From Basidiobolus heterosporus B8920 (lineage: Eukaryota; Basidiobolomycota; Basidiobolomycetes; Basidiobolales; Basidiobolaceae): 16,577 nucleotides of DNA. The stretch is taken from positions 1 through 16,577 of the forward strand of contig JNET01029801.1 of assembly GCA_000697455.1 (NCBI GenBank), given 5' to 3'. Positions 1 to 10,219 of the stretch are shown here, one piece after another. Numbering within the stretch: the first letter of the stretch is position 1; each line of letters starts with the position of its first letter. A program made the translations under genes and the position numbers. The notes beneath the pieces are model-generated. The model was not told the DNA's origin, did no database searches, and saw nothing but the letters and a program-made list of their open reading frames with translations.

Positions 1-1599
1 AGATAGGACATATCCTGAACGACCCCAATTTCTTACAACAGGTAAGATATATATGTTTGTGCGTGGAGTTGTTCCCGCACTTTTTTGAGAGAGAGAAACA
101 CCACCCCTTATGAATATCAAGTTTACTTGCCATGGAAATTCACACTTTACTTGGCGCTCGTACTCACCTCCTGTTATTTGTCAATTGTTTAGACTATTGA
201 CCTTGCCAGGAATCCAGAATTAATGCGAGAAATGATGAGAAATAACGATCGGGCTTTATCGAATCTAGAGATGCTACCAGGTGGGTTCAACCATTTGCGA
301 AAAATGTATCACAACTTACAGGAGCCTCTGGAATCTGCCCACACTCCCGTAAGCACATTCTAAGCCATCTTTTGACGGTTTGATAGAATTGTAACATAAA
401 CGTTAATTTGCAGGAGAACCCTTCTACCGATGCTGTGAATGAGCGTTGGGCACAGATGTTAAACGCCACAATAACGACAGGTTGTTCAATGAAGTGGTTG
501 TTTGTATGAATGAGATGTTAAACTGTTTCACCAAGTAGATGGTCAGCCTAATACCACACCTCTTCCAAATCCCTGGACGCGTCGCCCGTTACCCTCCAAT
601 GCAGGTGAGTCTCCACGTCGTACGTTTATTTTCTCAACCAGAATTCCACTTTCCAACGAAATCTAACTATGCTTTTCAATATGATAGAGCCAGTTGGAGC
701 AGGTATTCGCAGTGTGGGTTTGGTACGAATCAGTTGAATAGTACTATCGATTGTATCCGAGTTTACGTAATGCTAAATTATAGTTCAATTATTCTACAGC
801 TATCTAGCGGTTCACAAAACACTTCTCCAAAGGGAGAACAAGGAAGATCTGCTAGCAATTCCCAGAGCTCGCCATCATCGCTACGCTGTCCTCCTGCGCC
901 TAGACTGCCCTTACTCAACATGAGGGGAGAGTCTTCAGAACATGAACAAGCCTCCAGCGCCCAGAACGACAATAGATGGGGCACCACTCTTCAACGGAAC
1001 AACTCATCATATCACCCTGGTGGAGTTGATGCCCAGCATAACGGAGTATACTCCAATCCCACTGGACAAAATCAACAACAACACTACGAACAAATGATGA
1101 ATCGACTGTTCCCACCAAGTTCTTCTGTGCAAACACCATCGCAAGCTCACTCAAATAACATGTTAATTGGAACCAACCAGAACCCACTGTTTCAGAGTAT
1201 GGGTGGCAATCTAAACCAAGAGTTACGAAATTTGTTGAGTAATGCTACTCAAGCTGACCAGCACCAATCAAACAACTTCATGTTCAAGTAAGTAGTCAGT
1301 AGAGTAGCTTGCTAGTGACCATTCACTGATATCTCCAACTCCTTTGTAGCCCTAACATTGCTGCATCTCCACCTACCACATTAGAACCACCCGAGACACG
1401 GTTTAGAGACCAACTTCGCTCGTTAAATGAGATGGGCTTCAATGACGCAACCGCAAATATTCGGCAAGTTTACTTGAGAATGGAACGCAACGTAACGTAA
1501 TCCTCGCGACTAAACTTTGCTTTCTTTAGAGCACTGCTAGCTACAGGAGGAGACTTGAACTCAGCAATCGAATACCTTCTGCGGTCTGGTTCATCGTAG
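1..1599 (+). CDS. DSK2: Ubiquilin / Dsk2-like ubiquitin shuttle protein (5'-partial)
   Basis: Ubiquilins carry ubiquitylated clients to the proteasome; the N-terminal ubiquitin-like domain binds the proteasome and the C-terminal UBA binds ubiquitin. The gene enters the window already in frame at base 3 ([10 protein letters not shown]), so the UBL lies upstream. Exons inferred from family similarity: 1-41, 193-348, 414-480, 539-604, 688-722, 800-1287, 1350-1463, 1530-1599. Exon 2 encodes the STI1-type segment ([20 protein letters not shown]), exons 3-4 the [10 protein letters not shown] motif seen after it in ubiquilins, exon 6 a long Gln/Asn/Ser-rich linker, and exons 7-8 the UBA domain ([16 protein letters not shown], then [17 protein letters not shown]). 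The last intron, 1464-1529, uses a GC-AG boundary (gcaagt). Introns 605-687 and 723-799 are needed to keep frame; without them a misleading 250-codon frame from 539 stays open. Family is secure; the small exon 688-722 is the least certain. Confidence 0.93.
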
Positions 1600-2127
1600 T
1601 TTTGTTTTCTGAATATAACCACCTATGTATGACTTGATTTCCGAACTTTGGAGGGGAAAATGTATTTCTTTAAACCGTAAACTCTTGGTGAATTAAAAAC
1701 CCACATTAATTGCTATTTATTCATACGATTCCATGTTCTTCATTCAGTAACTGGATACACAGCATCAGTAGCAATTCTATTTTCTCCATTTAATCATGCC
1801 TGGATTTTGTAATACCTTCCCCTGCCAACATTCCCCATCTTATCCTTTCTCCATTCATTCAGTCTTTTTAAGAACAAGCTCAGCAACGTAGTAGATTCTC
1901 TAGCTGATATACCCCACACAGATAGGGTACAGCAGACCTCTCATCTATAAACGAACTATTTATCACATGCACATGCAATCCATCCATAGATGTTTACCAG
2001 CAGCGAATAGAAGTGATTTTGATGTGGTAAGGATGAATTTCATCGATTTATTGTATGAGTTGAGCAGCCTCATTTGAGTGTGAGAAAGTTACGGAAACGG
2101 CAGTAAAGGACATAGAAAGGAGATAGA
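1600..2127. other. Convergent intergenic region, Dsk2 / epsilon-COP
   Basis: This AT-rich stretch of about 530 bp lies between two converging genes and should hold both 3' UTRs. I see no open frame with family similarity, no tRNA and no repeat. The only clear signal is a minus-strand AATAAA for epsilon-COP at 2047-2052. No canonical AATAAA is seen for the ubiquilin gene; weaker AT-rich variants (aatata near 1612, aattaaa near 1690) are possible. Confidence 0.6.
2047..2052 (-). terminator. AATAAA polyadenylation signal for epsilon-COP
   Basis: TTTATT on the plus strand reads AATAAA on the minus strand, 76 bp beyond the epsilon-COP stop codon, a normal fungal 3' UTR distance. It is a short motif in AT-rich DNA, so chance occurrence is possible. 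Confidence 0.4.
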
Positions 2128-3319
2128 TTAGTTAGCGATAGCATAACGTTTGGCACACTCGTCAAAGAGTTGGCTTTTAGCCTCAAGTTCTTTCAAATAT
2201 GGATGCTCTGGCGCAATATTCTTCAGTTGACTGGCATTTAATGTTGCTTTGTTAGTAACGAGATGGATCGAGGTAGATTACTGGCATATGTTCATATTAC
2301 TTACGTTGTATAATCATCAATAAGCTCGCTGGGTTTTCCGGCCAAGTTGGCGCAAACAATCAGGTTAACAAGAGTATCTGGGTCACTTTGGCTCTGAATT
2401 TTGAATGGAAATCGAATTGAAAATTGTTTGAGTCATGAGCGTTTACTTTAGCCTTTCGAAAAGTAACCAAACCTTATTCAATGCCTCTAATAGAAGACTT
2501 TCTGCTTCAGGATATCTTCCCATGTGAATGTTACAGATTGCTTGACCATTCAAAAGCTTCACTGTAGTGGCAGCAAGGTTTTGGCTGAGCTCTTCAAAGA
2601 TGTAGAAGGCTTCTTGGTATTTTGCTCCACCCTTATTAGAACAATGGTTAGGAAAACGAAAGTGAATGAAGTGGTGAAATCCTCTTACAATCTGAACACC
2701 GATCCACGCCTCGATGAGTTGTGCAAGAATAGCATCCTCGGCCCAGTTCTTAGTGGAATTGAGTTCTCTTCTAGCTAAATCGGTTCTGTCCAACTTGAGG
2801 TAGATTTGAACGATAAGTGCAACACTTGAAATTATGAAATTGTATGTCAAGCTGGGAAAAGGATGAACAGTGTAGTAAAAGTTGTGAGGTTTACCATTCA
2901 AGGTTTCTGGAATGTTTTGAGAGTAAGCGTAGGGCATCTTCATACAACCCCTCACGGTAGAATAAAGTACCAAGGACTATTTGTACATTACTATTGTTTG
3001 AGCTTACTTCGTCGCTGGCTATTTCCTGTGCTGCTGCTATAATCTTCTGTTTACCAGCCTCTGGTGAGGATACATGCTGAGCTAAAAGTTGAGTCACTCT
3101 CAAATCAATAGGTTGCTTATCATCTATCTCCTTTAGGACAATATCGCTTTTTCCTTGAGCGATATAAGAGCGATACAAAAACACCAATCTTTCCATTTTG
3201 GCAGTTTCAGAACTTGGCTCGGTAGAAGAGTTAGTGCATTGGTTTATCACTTGTTGGTAAGCACCGACGTAAAAGAGATTACGAATGGTGAAGAGCTCAT
3301 CTACTTGGCCGTTGGACAT
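2128..3319 (-). CDS. SEC28: Coatomer subunit epsilon (COPI coat)
   Basis: Epsilon-COP is an alpha-solenoid subunit of the COPI coat, which returns cargo from Golgi to ER; it binds alpha-COP in the B-subcomplex. Exons, minus strand: 3319-2895, 2824-2689, 2631-2473, 2393-2305, 2230-2128. They join to 912 bp, 303 residues, the usual family length. Family hallmarks run in order: ELFTIRNLFYVGAYQQVIN at the N-terminus, VQIVLGTLFYREGLYEDALR, LECVALIVQIYLKLDRTDLA, GGAKYQEAFYIFEELSQ, LLNGQAICNIHMGRYPEAE, LVNLIVCANLAGKPSELI and the C-terminal HPYLKELEAKSQLFDE. All splice phases agree. I chose the ATG at 3319 because the protein then begins right before the conserved ELF motif; an in-frame start at 3349 would add ten poorly conserved residues. 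It is divergent from AP-3 mu and convergent with ubiquilin. Confidence 0.95.
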
Positions 3320-3841
3320 GGTGGAATACTCGAAGCGAATTAAAGACACTCAAAAGAAGCTTAGAAGACTAATTAATGAATCTTACACCTCACTAACAAT
3401 AATGAGATCACTAGATTTCACAACTTTTCCTTGCCCGCGATACATCCAATCCTCACGACCCACACATCCTATCATTCAAACACCAGCCAAATTGACATGA
3501 TTGTTACGGTTTGAGCATGGCCGGTATTGCTATTGGCCAATAATTATCGAGTTTTTGGAAATTGTTATTGACCGATTGTTAGTTGTTGATTTAAGGTATT
3601 ACGTAACTCGTAGCAAGGATATTGTTTATATGATTAATCACGTTAATTAGACTAACCACACTAGTCACAGGTTTATGCAAGGAATAGTGGAAGAAATGAA
3701 TAGACCCAACATACGCTGGTAAATCTTTTTCAACCTTCAATCCAATCTTCATGTGACGTACTAATTCATTTCGAATTAGTTCGATATTCTTTGTGGCTAG
3801 TCCGTTGACAGCAAGGAATCTCCTAGTAGCGATATAGTAAA
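3320..3841. promoter_or_regulatory. Divergent promoter region, epsilon-COP / AP-3 mu
   Basis: About 520 bp separates the two divergent start codons and must contain both promoters and 5' UTRs. I see no TATA box at a convincing position and no gene. The most distinct element is the 12-bp perfect palindrome at 3531-3542, listed separately. Several ATTG/CAAT motifs cluster at 3525-3590. The frames crossing 3285-3500 overlap the epsilon-COP start and resemble no family. Confidence 0.6.
3531..3542. promoter_or_regulatory. Palindromic double CCAAT box
   Basis: TATTGGCCAATA is a perfect 12-bp palindrome carrying a CCAAT box on each strand, head to head. It lies 212 bp upstream of the epsilon-COP start and 300 bp upstream of AP-3 mu. 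CCAAT is the known target of the fungal HAP (NF-Y) complex. Its use to drive both genes is inference. Confidence 0.4.
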
Positions 3842-5510
3842 ATGATAAGCAGCTTGTTTGTGTTGAATTCTACTGGGTACTTATAACGTTGTTATCAGAC
3901 GGTTTATTCCTTTCTACTCAACGCATTCCCCTCCATTAATCTCTTTTCTAACTCGAATTTGGTAGAAAAATTATCATTGAGAAGCACTGGCGTGGAGTTG
4001 TAAGCCGCTCGGTAGTAGATTATTTCCTAAATGTAACAAAAGGAATGCCACAGGAGGAGGTACTGCCACTCATCGACACACCTCAAGGAAATTATGTTCA
4101 GATTTACAGAGATTCTCTGACTTTTTTGACCACTGTTTCGGCTGAAGGTTCGTAAGAGATGGTAATGTTCAAGTGCAGGCTACTCTTTCTTAACTTAGAT
4201 TCACCCCGTAGTTGAGCCATTGTTAGTCTTGGAGTTTTTGCATCGTGTGGTAGACCTGCTGGTCGAATACTTTGGCGAAGTATCAGAGACTATTATAAAA
4301 GATAATTTTGTCACAGTGTATCAGGTACCTGCCTCTCGAATTCTCTATATGGCATTTCGGCTTTCTTATTCTCTGGTTCACTTTTCGAAACTAGCTTTTA
4401 GAAGAAATGATGGATTATGGTTACCCACTTACTACCGAGCCAAACGCACTTAAAGACATTATCTTACCACCCACCATCATCAATAGAGTTATGAGTGCTG
4501 CTGGTGTATCAACGTAAGTCCAAAAGATGTGTATAAGAGACAGCTCATATGGTTCTATGTAGGCATGCCGGACCTGACGCTTAGCTTTGTTAATCCCAGA
4601 ATCTTTGATGATTACAGTTTACATCCGTGTGTTAGGTGAGTGATGCTATTGGGACCACATTACTAGAGCAAACCTCGATAACATAATGTAAATAGGCACG
4701 GCAAGTATGAGAATGAGCGTGTGCTTTCATTCATCCCACCCGACGGTCATTTCAAACTGATGAGCTACAGGTATGTGCGTCAATTGCTTGAACATATAGT
4801 TGCCATCCTAATCGCTCAGTAGGGTGGATCTGAAGCATCCAACATACCTCCCCATCTATGTGAAGCCTCAGATATCCATTTACAACAATGGAGGTACGTG
4901 TACTCCTGGTCCTCTGTTACTATGCGAGGCTAATTATCCGTTTGTAGGTAAATTTGACATCAGTGTAAGCATCCGCCACTCTGATGGGAAGCCTGTGGAA
5001 AACCTAGCCATCACTTTCCCAATGGCTCAAAGCATAGAAAATGTTTCAGCATCCCCGAGCATTGGACAGTACACTTTTGATCGTGCAACTAAGGTGAGTG
5101 CTAACCCTTCTCCCAAACACGTTGGTCAGCGCTAAAAGGACTCTTTAGGTACTTCGGTGGGATATTGGCCGAGTCCAGATGAAAGATAGAATGCCTACGA
5201 TTTCTGGAACTTTCACTGCATCGTAAGTACACTTGAAGGGTTCGATCTGGTGAGAGAAGGTATTGATGGTTTTTGATGCTTTTAGCGAGAAGCTGAGCTC
5301 TGCTGGTAGCTCCATCCTAGCAGATTTTCAGATCAACATGCATGCCATTTCAGGGTTAAAGGTTGACAGTCTGAAGGTGTTTTATGAGGGATATAAACCA
5401 TACAAGGTGAGTCCTGCCACATGCCACATTAGTTCGCCTCTTCTTACATCTATCGATTCCAGGGAGTCCGTAGTGTCACCAAATCCGGGAAGTTCCAGAT
5501 CCGTATTTAA
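3842..5510 (+). CDS. APM3: AP-3 complex mu subunit, with internal assembly gap
   Basis: AP-3 mu recognises tyrosine-based sorting signals for transport to vacuole or lysosome. Exons: 3842-3876, 3966-4147, 4212-4324, 4395-4513, [gap], 4563-4635, 4696-4770, 4823-4893, 4948-5093, 5149-5222, 5286-5406, 5463-5510. The N-terminal longin-type half reads MISSLFVLNSTG, IIIEKHWRGVVSRSVVDYF, VEPLLVLEFLHRVVDLLVEY and LLEEMMDYGYPLTTEPNALK. The C-terminal mu-homology half reads GMPDLTLSFVNPRIFDDYSL, ERVLSFIPPDGHFKLMSYR, YTFDRATKVLRWDIG and HAISGLKVDSLKVFYEGYKP, ending SGKFQIRI. Visible coding is about 350 residues against roughly 415 usual for the family. Missing is the segment between the N-half (AAGVS) and GMPDL, exactly where a synthetic Tn5 mosaic end sits at 4525-4543. 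The exon before the gap ends in phase 2 and the exon after starts in phase 1, so the genomic gene is probably intact and the assembly is not. Confidence 0.95.
4525..4543 (+). other. Tn5 mosaic end (Nextera adapter) embedded in assembly
   Basis: AGATGTGTATAAGAGACAG is an exact 19/19 match to the synthetic mosaic end used by hyperactive Tn5 in Nextera-type libraries. The mosaic end is an engineered hybrid of the natural Tn5 outside and inside ends, so an exact copy in a fungal intron is diagnostic of adapter carry-over. In library molecules genomic insert follows directly after GACAG, so the right flank (from 4544) is probably true insert and the left flank (to 4524) was joined to it wrongly. 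Confidence 0.97.
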
Positions 5511-5605
5511 ATTCTAGTCTTGCATAGCTGACACTGTCATGTAATTTTAATGTCCTTCCTCAGTGCTTTCTGTGGTTATTTTTCTCGGAGGTTGGGTTCT
5601 TTCGA

Positions 5606-5611
5606 AATAAA
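5606..5611 (+). terminator. AATAAA polyadenylation signal for AP-3 mu
   Basis: AATAAA occurs 95 bp after the AP-3 mu stop. Together with the opposing signal at 5664-5669 it suggests that the two convergent transcripts end close to one another with little overlap. Confidence 0.45.
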
Positions 5612-5663
5612 GTTAATGCATTGTACTTGTTATCACAGTGTTGGCGACTTATTGCAACTGGGT

Positions 5664-5669
5664 TTTATT
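5664..5669 (-). terminator. AATAAA polyadenylation signal for SND2
   Basis: The minus strand reads AATAAA 41 bp after the SND2 stop codon, within the 199-bp convergent gap shared with AP-3 mu. Confidence 0.45.
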
Positions 5670-5709
5670 GTTTTTGATTCAACGGCTATATCGTGCACTT
5701 GACACGCAC

Positions 5710-6449
5710 TTAATGATTTCTGTATTTTACACGACCTTCTTTTTTCTGTTTCTTCTCAAGTCTCTTACGTGCTTTTTCATCCATCACTGGTTCCTCACCG
5801 GCACCACTCTGCGATCCCAGGTAGGGCTTGATAACAGAAGACCAGAGTTTAATGACGGCGTATCCGGGAATCTGGTTTCGAATCGAACAGTTAGTATGCG
5901 AAAGAGGTTGAGGAGCAGTTTGGAATTTTTTGCAGCACTTACCAAAAGGTAGACAAACCAGAAATAATCGGTAAAAACGGAACCGATGTGAACAAACCAG
6001 GTAACATAGATTATATCAAAGAAATAAGCAGTAAGTCCTTCGGCACTTAAATCATCTCCTGAACTTTCTAATTGCCCGTTGAAAGAGTATCTAGGTGTTC
6101 CTATAGCTTTGAGTTGCAAATAGAGGAACACACTTATTCCACCGGTGATCGAATATCCCAAAAAGTGATAAAAGCCAAAACTAGAGAAGTAAAAAATCAC
6201 TCGGACTAGTATGTAGAACGCCTTTGAATTGGCCAAACTTAGTATTGAAAAACGGGATTACATAGTCTATGAAGTCAAGGTCTTCTGGAACTTACATTCA
6301 CAGCTAAAACACCGATACGTAGATTGTCTAAAGTTTTTGCGTTTTCGGTAGCAATCTTTTTTGCAGAGCTATTTGCCTAGATGATGGAAACATACGTGAT
6401 TACCACACAGAAGATTTGTTGTATTTATTTAAGGGAAAATAGATACCAT
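5710..6449 (-). CDS. SND2: SRP-independent targeting protein 2 (TMEM208 family)
   Basis: Snd2/TMEM208 is an ER membrane protein of the SND route, which targets proteins with central or C-terminal membrane anchors to the ER without SRP. Exons, minus strand: 6449-6447, 6376-6296, 6221-5943, 5871-5710; total 525 bp, 174 residues, the normal family length. The protein begins MANSSAKKIATENAKTLDNL, then has hydrophobic segments around LRIGVLAVNAFYILVRVIFY, YHFLGYSITGGISVFLYLQL and YFFDIIYVTWFVHIGSVFTD / YFWFVYLL, followed by IPGYAVIKLW and a Lys/Arg-rich cytosolic tail (ARKRLEKKQKK, ending GRVKYRNH), all typical of fungal Snd2. The start codon is alone in its coding exon: the intron at 6446-6377 follows ATG directly. 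The acceptor at 6222 is chosen over the nearer AAG at 6238 because only it gives the conserved VNAFYILVRV join. Confidence 0.92.
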
Positions 6450-6842
6450 CTTGTTGGAAAGTGTGTTAAAGACGAGTGCTCCGCTGACTTCCATTAATCA
6501 TTAGAATGAGATAGTTCATCTTCCCCTGGGCACGTCACTGATTGGTCATAAAATTTCGCAAAAACCCATTTTTCTAAATGCATATATGTTAACTTATAAG
6601 TATATATTCAAAGCTCCTTTGGAGAACATTTCTTTATTTGTCCGAAACAAAAATAAAAGATACCACGCATCAAAATACGGTACTAAAGTATACAAAGATT
6701 CTAAACTATCCCGACATCAACGTGAATGATTATAACAATAGTGCTTTGCTTGTCAGGGTATGCACAATGTACATGATTAATTATCTATTGCTATGGGTGA
6801 AAGAGTGGAAACTGCGCAAGCATCGTCTGCTAGCTAGTCGCT
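6450..6842. other. Intergenic region between SND2 and SPB1 (same strand)
   Basis: This 393-bp AT-rich stretch should contain the SPB1 3' UTR and the SND2 promoter with its 5' UTR. Minus-strand TATA-like runs occur near 6583-6610 (plus-strand gcatatatgttaacttataa), upstream of the SND2 start. A 90-codon frame at 6638-6910 begins at a non-ATG codon and runs antisense into the last SPB1 exon; it resembles nothing and I do not call it. Confidence 0.5.
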
Positions 6843-9799
6843 CTACCGACGGCTCTTCTTTTGGTTTTTGGCAATTCTTTTCAAGGCCCGAACTTCTTTT
6901 CTCATTCTAGGATCAACCATCTGTTAAAGGCAAGGGTGGTTAGTATCTTTAGCATCCTAGATAAAATAATCAATCGAAAATACCTTATAACGGCCACTAA
7001 CTCCCTTTGGTCTGCCCTTGATGGCTCTGTTGCCACCTCTGGCCACAACCACCTTAATATCCTTCTTAGGCTTCTTCTTCATGGATTTGGAGAGCAGTTT
7101 ATTAATGGACTCGGCCTTTTCACGCTCGGTCATATCCTCGTTCTCGGCGATGGTGGAGGCCTTCTGTTGAATCTTGGCCAATTTCTTGACGGCCTTGAAC
7201 TTCTTTCTAGCCTTGGCTTCAGCAATCTTCTTGATGGGTCGAGCATCTAATGCCTTCATCTTCTCTCGAAGAGCATTCATAGCTTCCTTAGTAACAGGAA
7301 TATTGGGCTTGGAATGCTTTCTTTCATCATCGACAAACCATTCTGGCAAACCTTGAGCATCACGGAAAGCATTCTTGTTGAATCCTTCATCGATAAGATC
7401 GCTCTTAGTCTTCTCTCGATTGGCAAGTTGCTGAGCAAGTGTGATTGCTTCCGCAGTGATAAGTCCATAATCAGGGACCTTTCCTGCTTCCTCTCCGTCG
7501 TCACTCCAGAACTCGTCGTCTTCGTCTTTTTCGAGAGGTACAACTTCGAAGTCACTTTCATTTTCGCTCTCATCTTCCTCAATTTCAGTGGCCTTTCTCT
7601 TGCGAGGCATATCTTCCTCCTCCTCTTCTTCTGGCTCTTCGGCTTCTTCTTCCTCCTCTTCTTCCTCATCATCATCTTCGTCCTCCTCAATTCCTGAGAA
7701 GAGTTTGTTATCGAAGAAGAGAGCAGCCTTTTTGGAGAGACCAGAGGCGGTACGTGGATTATCCTCTTTCTTTTTAAGATCAACAACGAGAGGATTTTTC
7801 TTTTTGAGTTTGCTGTAGGACTCTTCGTCAGATTCACTGTCATCACTTGAATCAGAGACTTCATACTTGGGACGAACTTCCTCTTCCTCGTCGGAATCAG
7901 AGTCAGATTTGTCTTTAGAGAAACCTTTGAATTCTCCCTCCTTTTCTCTTAATTTTTTGACCTTGAACTTGGCATCACGTTCCATTTGGCGGTTCTGGAA
8001 TTCTTCATACATTTGGTCCAACTCATCTCCAAGATGGTTGGTATCTTCCTCATCGCTGTCAGCCTCAGGATCCTTACCTAGATCAAAGTCAGAATCATCT
8101 TCACCCTTGATGTCTCCGTTATCTTCATCATCTGAAGATAAGACAATGTCCATATTGCCATCGTAGATATTTTCAAGTGTCTGAGACTTCTTGATTTTGT
8201 GAATGTCAAATAGAGTTTCTCCGTTGAGTTGCTCGATACCAATTTCTGTGGGGGTCACCATATTAAGCTGCATACGTTGAAGATTCTTCTGACGTTGCTC
8301 ATTCTTCTTACGCTTCGCACGCTTGACACGAGCCTGCTCCTCCTTAGTAAGATTCTCCATTTCCTCTTCCAAAAGCTCCTCTTCATCAATTTCCACGGTG
8401 ACAGCGGCCTTCTCAGCTTCAGCCTGTTTCTTCTTCTCTTCCTCGGCAGCTAACTCAGGATTCTCGGCCTTTCTTTTCGCCTTAATCAATTCGAGCATTT
8501 GGGTTCTCCACTTGAGCAAGCCACGGAAATCCTTCTTACCCAGCACTTTGAGATCTTCCATGCAAGTCTGGATTTCTGAATCTGTAGAAGGTTGCTTAAG
8601 TAGGAACTTGGCTTCATCTGTGTCAAATTCCATCTTGTTGGCTGAACCAAGAACGTTGATAGGATCCATGGCATCAATGAACTCCATCACAGATATGGTC
8701 TTGTGAAGAGTGTAATCGCCATCGTCGTAACCCTCACGTTGTCTCTTGTGTTTCTAAAGATTAAAAAAATGGAAGATTAGGAAATCAGGTCAGTGAATTG
8801 AGAATCAGGCCATTGTATATCTACCTCGGGGTGGAAGATATCCGCTTGCTTGTTTACAATAGTGTCTTCCAAATCTTTGAAAACCCATTTAGGATCCAAG
8901 AATTTAGGATCGATTTTCTTGGGTGCTAAGAAATCTCTGCAGACAACGAAAATTTCGGCGGAAACGTTTCTGGAGGAAGGTGGCTTCGTAGCTTCAACAC
9001 GCTTGAAGAGTTGGTTGAATACCCACATCAGATTGTTGTAATCCTTAGATCTGAAAACCTTGGTGACAAAGGTACCTAGAATGCTCTATTAGAAACAACT
9101 ACCTTCTGATAGTAGATTGGGATATTATATTACCTCCTTTGTTCATGAACTCAACAGCAAGCTTTAGCGACATCAATACCAACTCTGACTGAGAGTAAGC
9201 ATCTTGTACCCAGGCAGTACCGACATTAGGGGCACCATCGTGGAGGAAACTATGTTGTAGTTACAAAAGACATTCTTAATTAACCAATAATCCGAGTAAA
9301 CAGTTGGGTGTATACTTACACATCTGCTTTCCAGGTTTTCAACTCATTTCTAAGCGCCTGACGACACCTTTCGGTTGTGATATCTTCTTGGAAGGTGATT
9401 ACCTTGGGAATTGGCTTGATAGGAGCAAGATCGACACCTAATGATTTCATAAGCCATACGATTTACAATGAGTATCAAAAGCTCTATAGAGTGGATTAAC
9501 TCAATACTTACCGATGATCAAACTCGAAACTGGCATATATTTGGTAGCAACTTGGAGCCTTCAAAAAAAGAACATACATCGCTTGAGAAAGCAGGTAAAC
9601 AATAATATCCAATAAGGGTTACATACCAACCACCTGGGGCAGCACATAAATCTACAAGTACACGAGCGCTGCTCAAAAAGTTGAACTTTTTGTTCAATTG
9701 TACCAACTTGAAAGCGGAACGGGCACGATAACCCTGCTCCTTAGCCAAGTAATAGTACTTATCCAAACGCCCCTTTCCTACCTTCTTTTTGAAACCCAT
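6843..9799 (-). CDS. SPB1: SPB1, 27S pre-rRNA 2'-O-methyltransferase
   Basis: Spb1 is a nucleolar FtsJ-type methyltransferase that methylates the 2'-O of a universally conserved guanosine in the A-loop of large-subunit rRNA (G2922 in yeast 25S) and is needed for 60S assembly. Exons, minus strand: 9799-9627, 9558-9512, 9437-9320, 9249-9134, 9075-8825, 8753-6984, 6920-6843; total 2553 bp, 850 residues, close to the yeast length. The N-terminal FtsJ domain shows [20 protein letters not shown] with catalytic Lys31, the SAM loop [10 protein letters not shown] with Asp50, [10 protein letters not shown], and TFVTKVFRS bearing the second catalytic Lys. A middle domain (from [18 protein letters not shown], residue 236) is followed by Lys/Glu-rich coiled-coil and acidic stretches, including an Asp/Glu tract near residues 590-616, and the Spb1 C-terminal domain ([20 protein letters not shown] at the end). 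All seven splice phases agree. Confidence 0.96.
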
Positions 9800-10219
9800 A
9801 TTGAATGCTTCTTCCTAAAAATCCCCAAGGAAGAACTGGTAAACTGGATACGAATATGGAGTAGACCAAGGTCTAAGAAAAAAAATCCCCAATGGTATAT
9901 GGAGAAAAGTGTGACTTTGAAAAAAATTCCATTTACACTGGTTTAGTTGGTTTCCTCCATTTACATGAAACTTTTTTTTTTTTCATTTAGAAATTTACTT
10001 AAATTCCCTTTTTTTTCTTTCCATGGTAGTACTTTGGCTTGCTTAGTGACATCCTGTAACTAACTAAATATCCGAGCACTAGTAAAATTTAGACCATCTT
10101 GCGAATTCGCATAATTAATACAACAATTATCATGATGTTATCCAAAAATCATAAGCTACGTTCAACAGTGCTCAGTAGTTACTAAGAATTATAAGATGTA
10201 TTCAAAATATAAAATCCCC

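Noticed and set aside
539-1291. 250-codon open frame on the plus strand
   Set aside because: It mixes ubiquilin exon 6 with introns and the wrong frame of exon 4. Splicing at 604/688 and 722/800 gives the conserved [10 protein letters not shown] and keeps frame, so it is not a separate gene.
5236-5250. GGGTTCGATCTGG resembling a tRNA B box
   Set aside because: It lies inside an AP-3 mu intron of only 63 bp (5223-5285), with no A box and no cloverleaf stem partners at tRNA spacing.
5638-5952. 104-codon hydrophobic plus-strand frame
   Set aside because: It is antisense to the last SND2 exon and its 3' UTR. The SND2 reading has family motifs and consistent splice phases.
7588-7818. Poly-serine open frame antisense to SPB1
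   Set aside because: It is the complement of GAA/GAG/GAT/GAC codons in SPB1's acidic tract; such tracts always give Ser-rich antisense frames.
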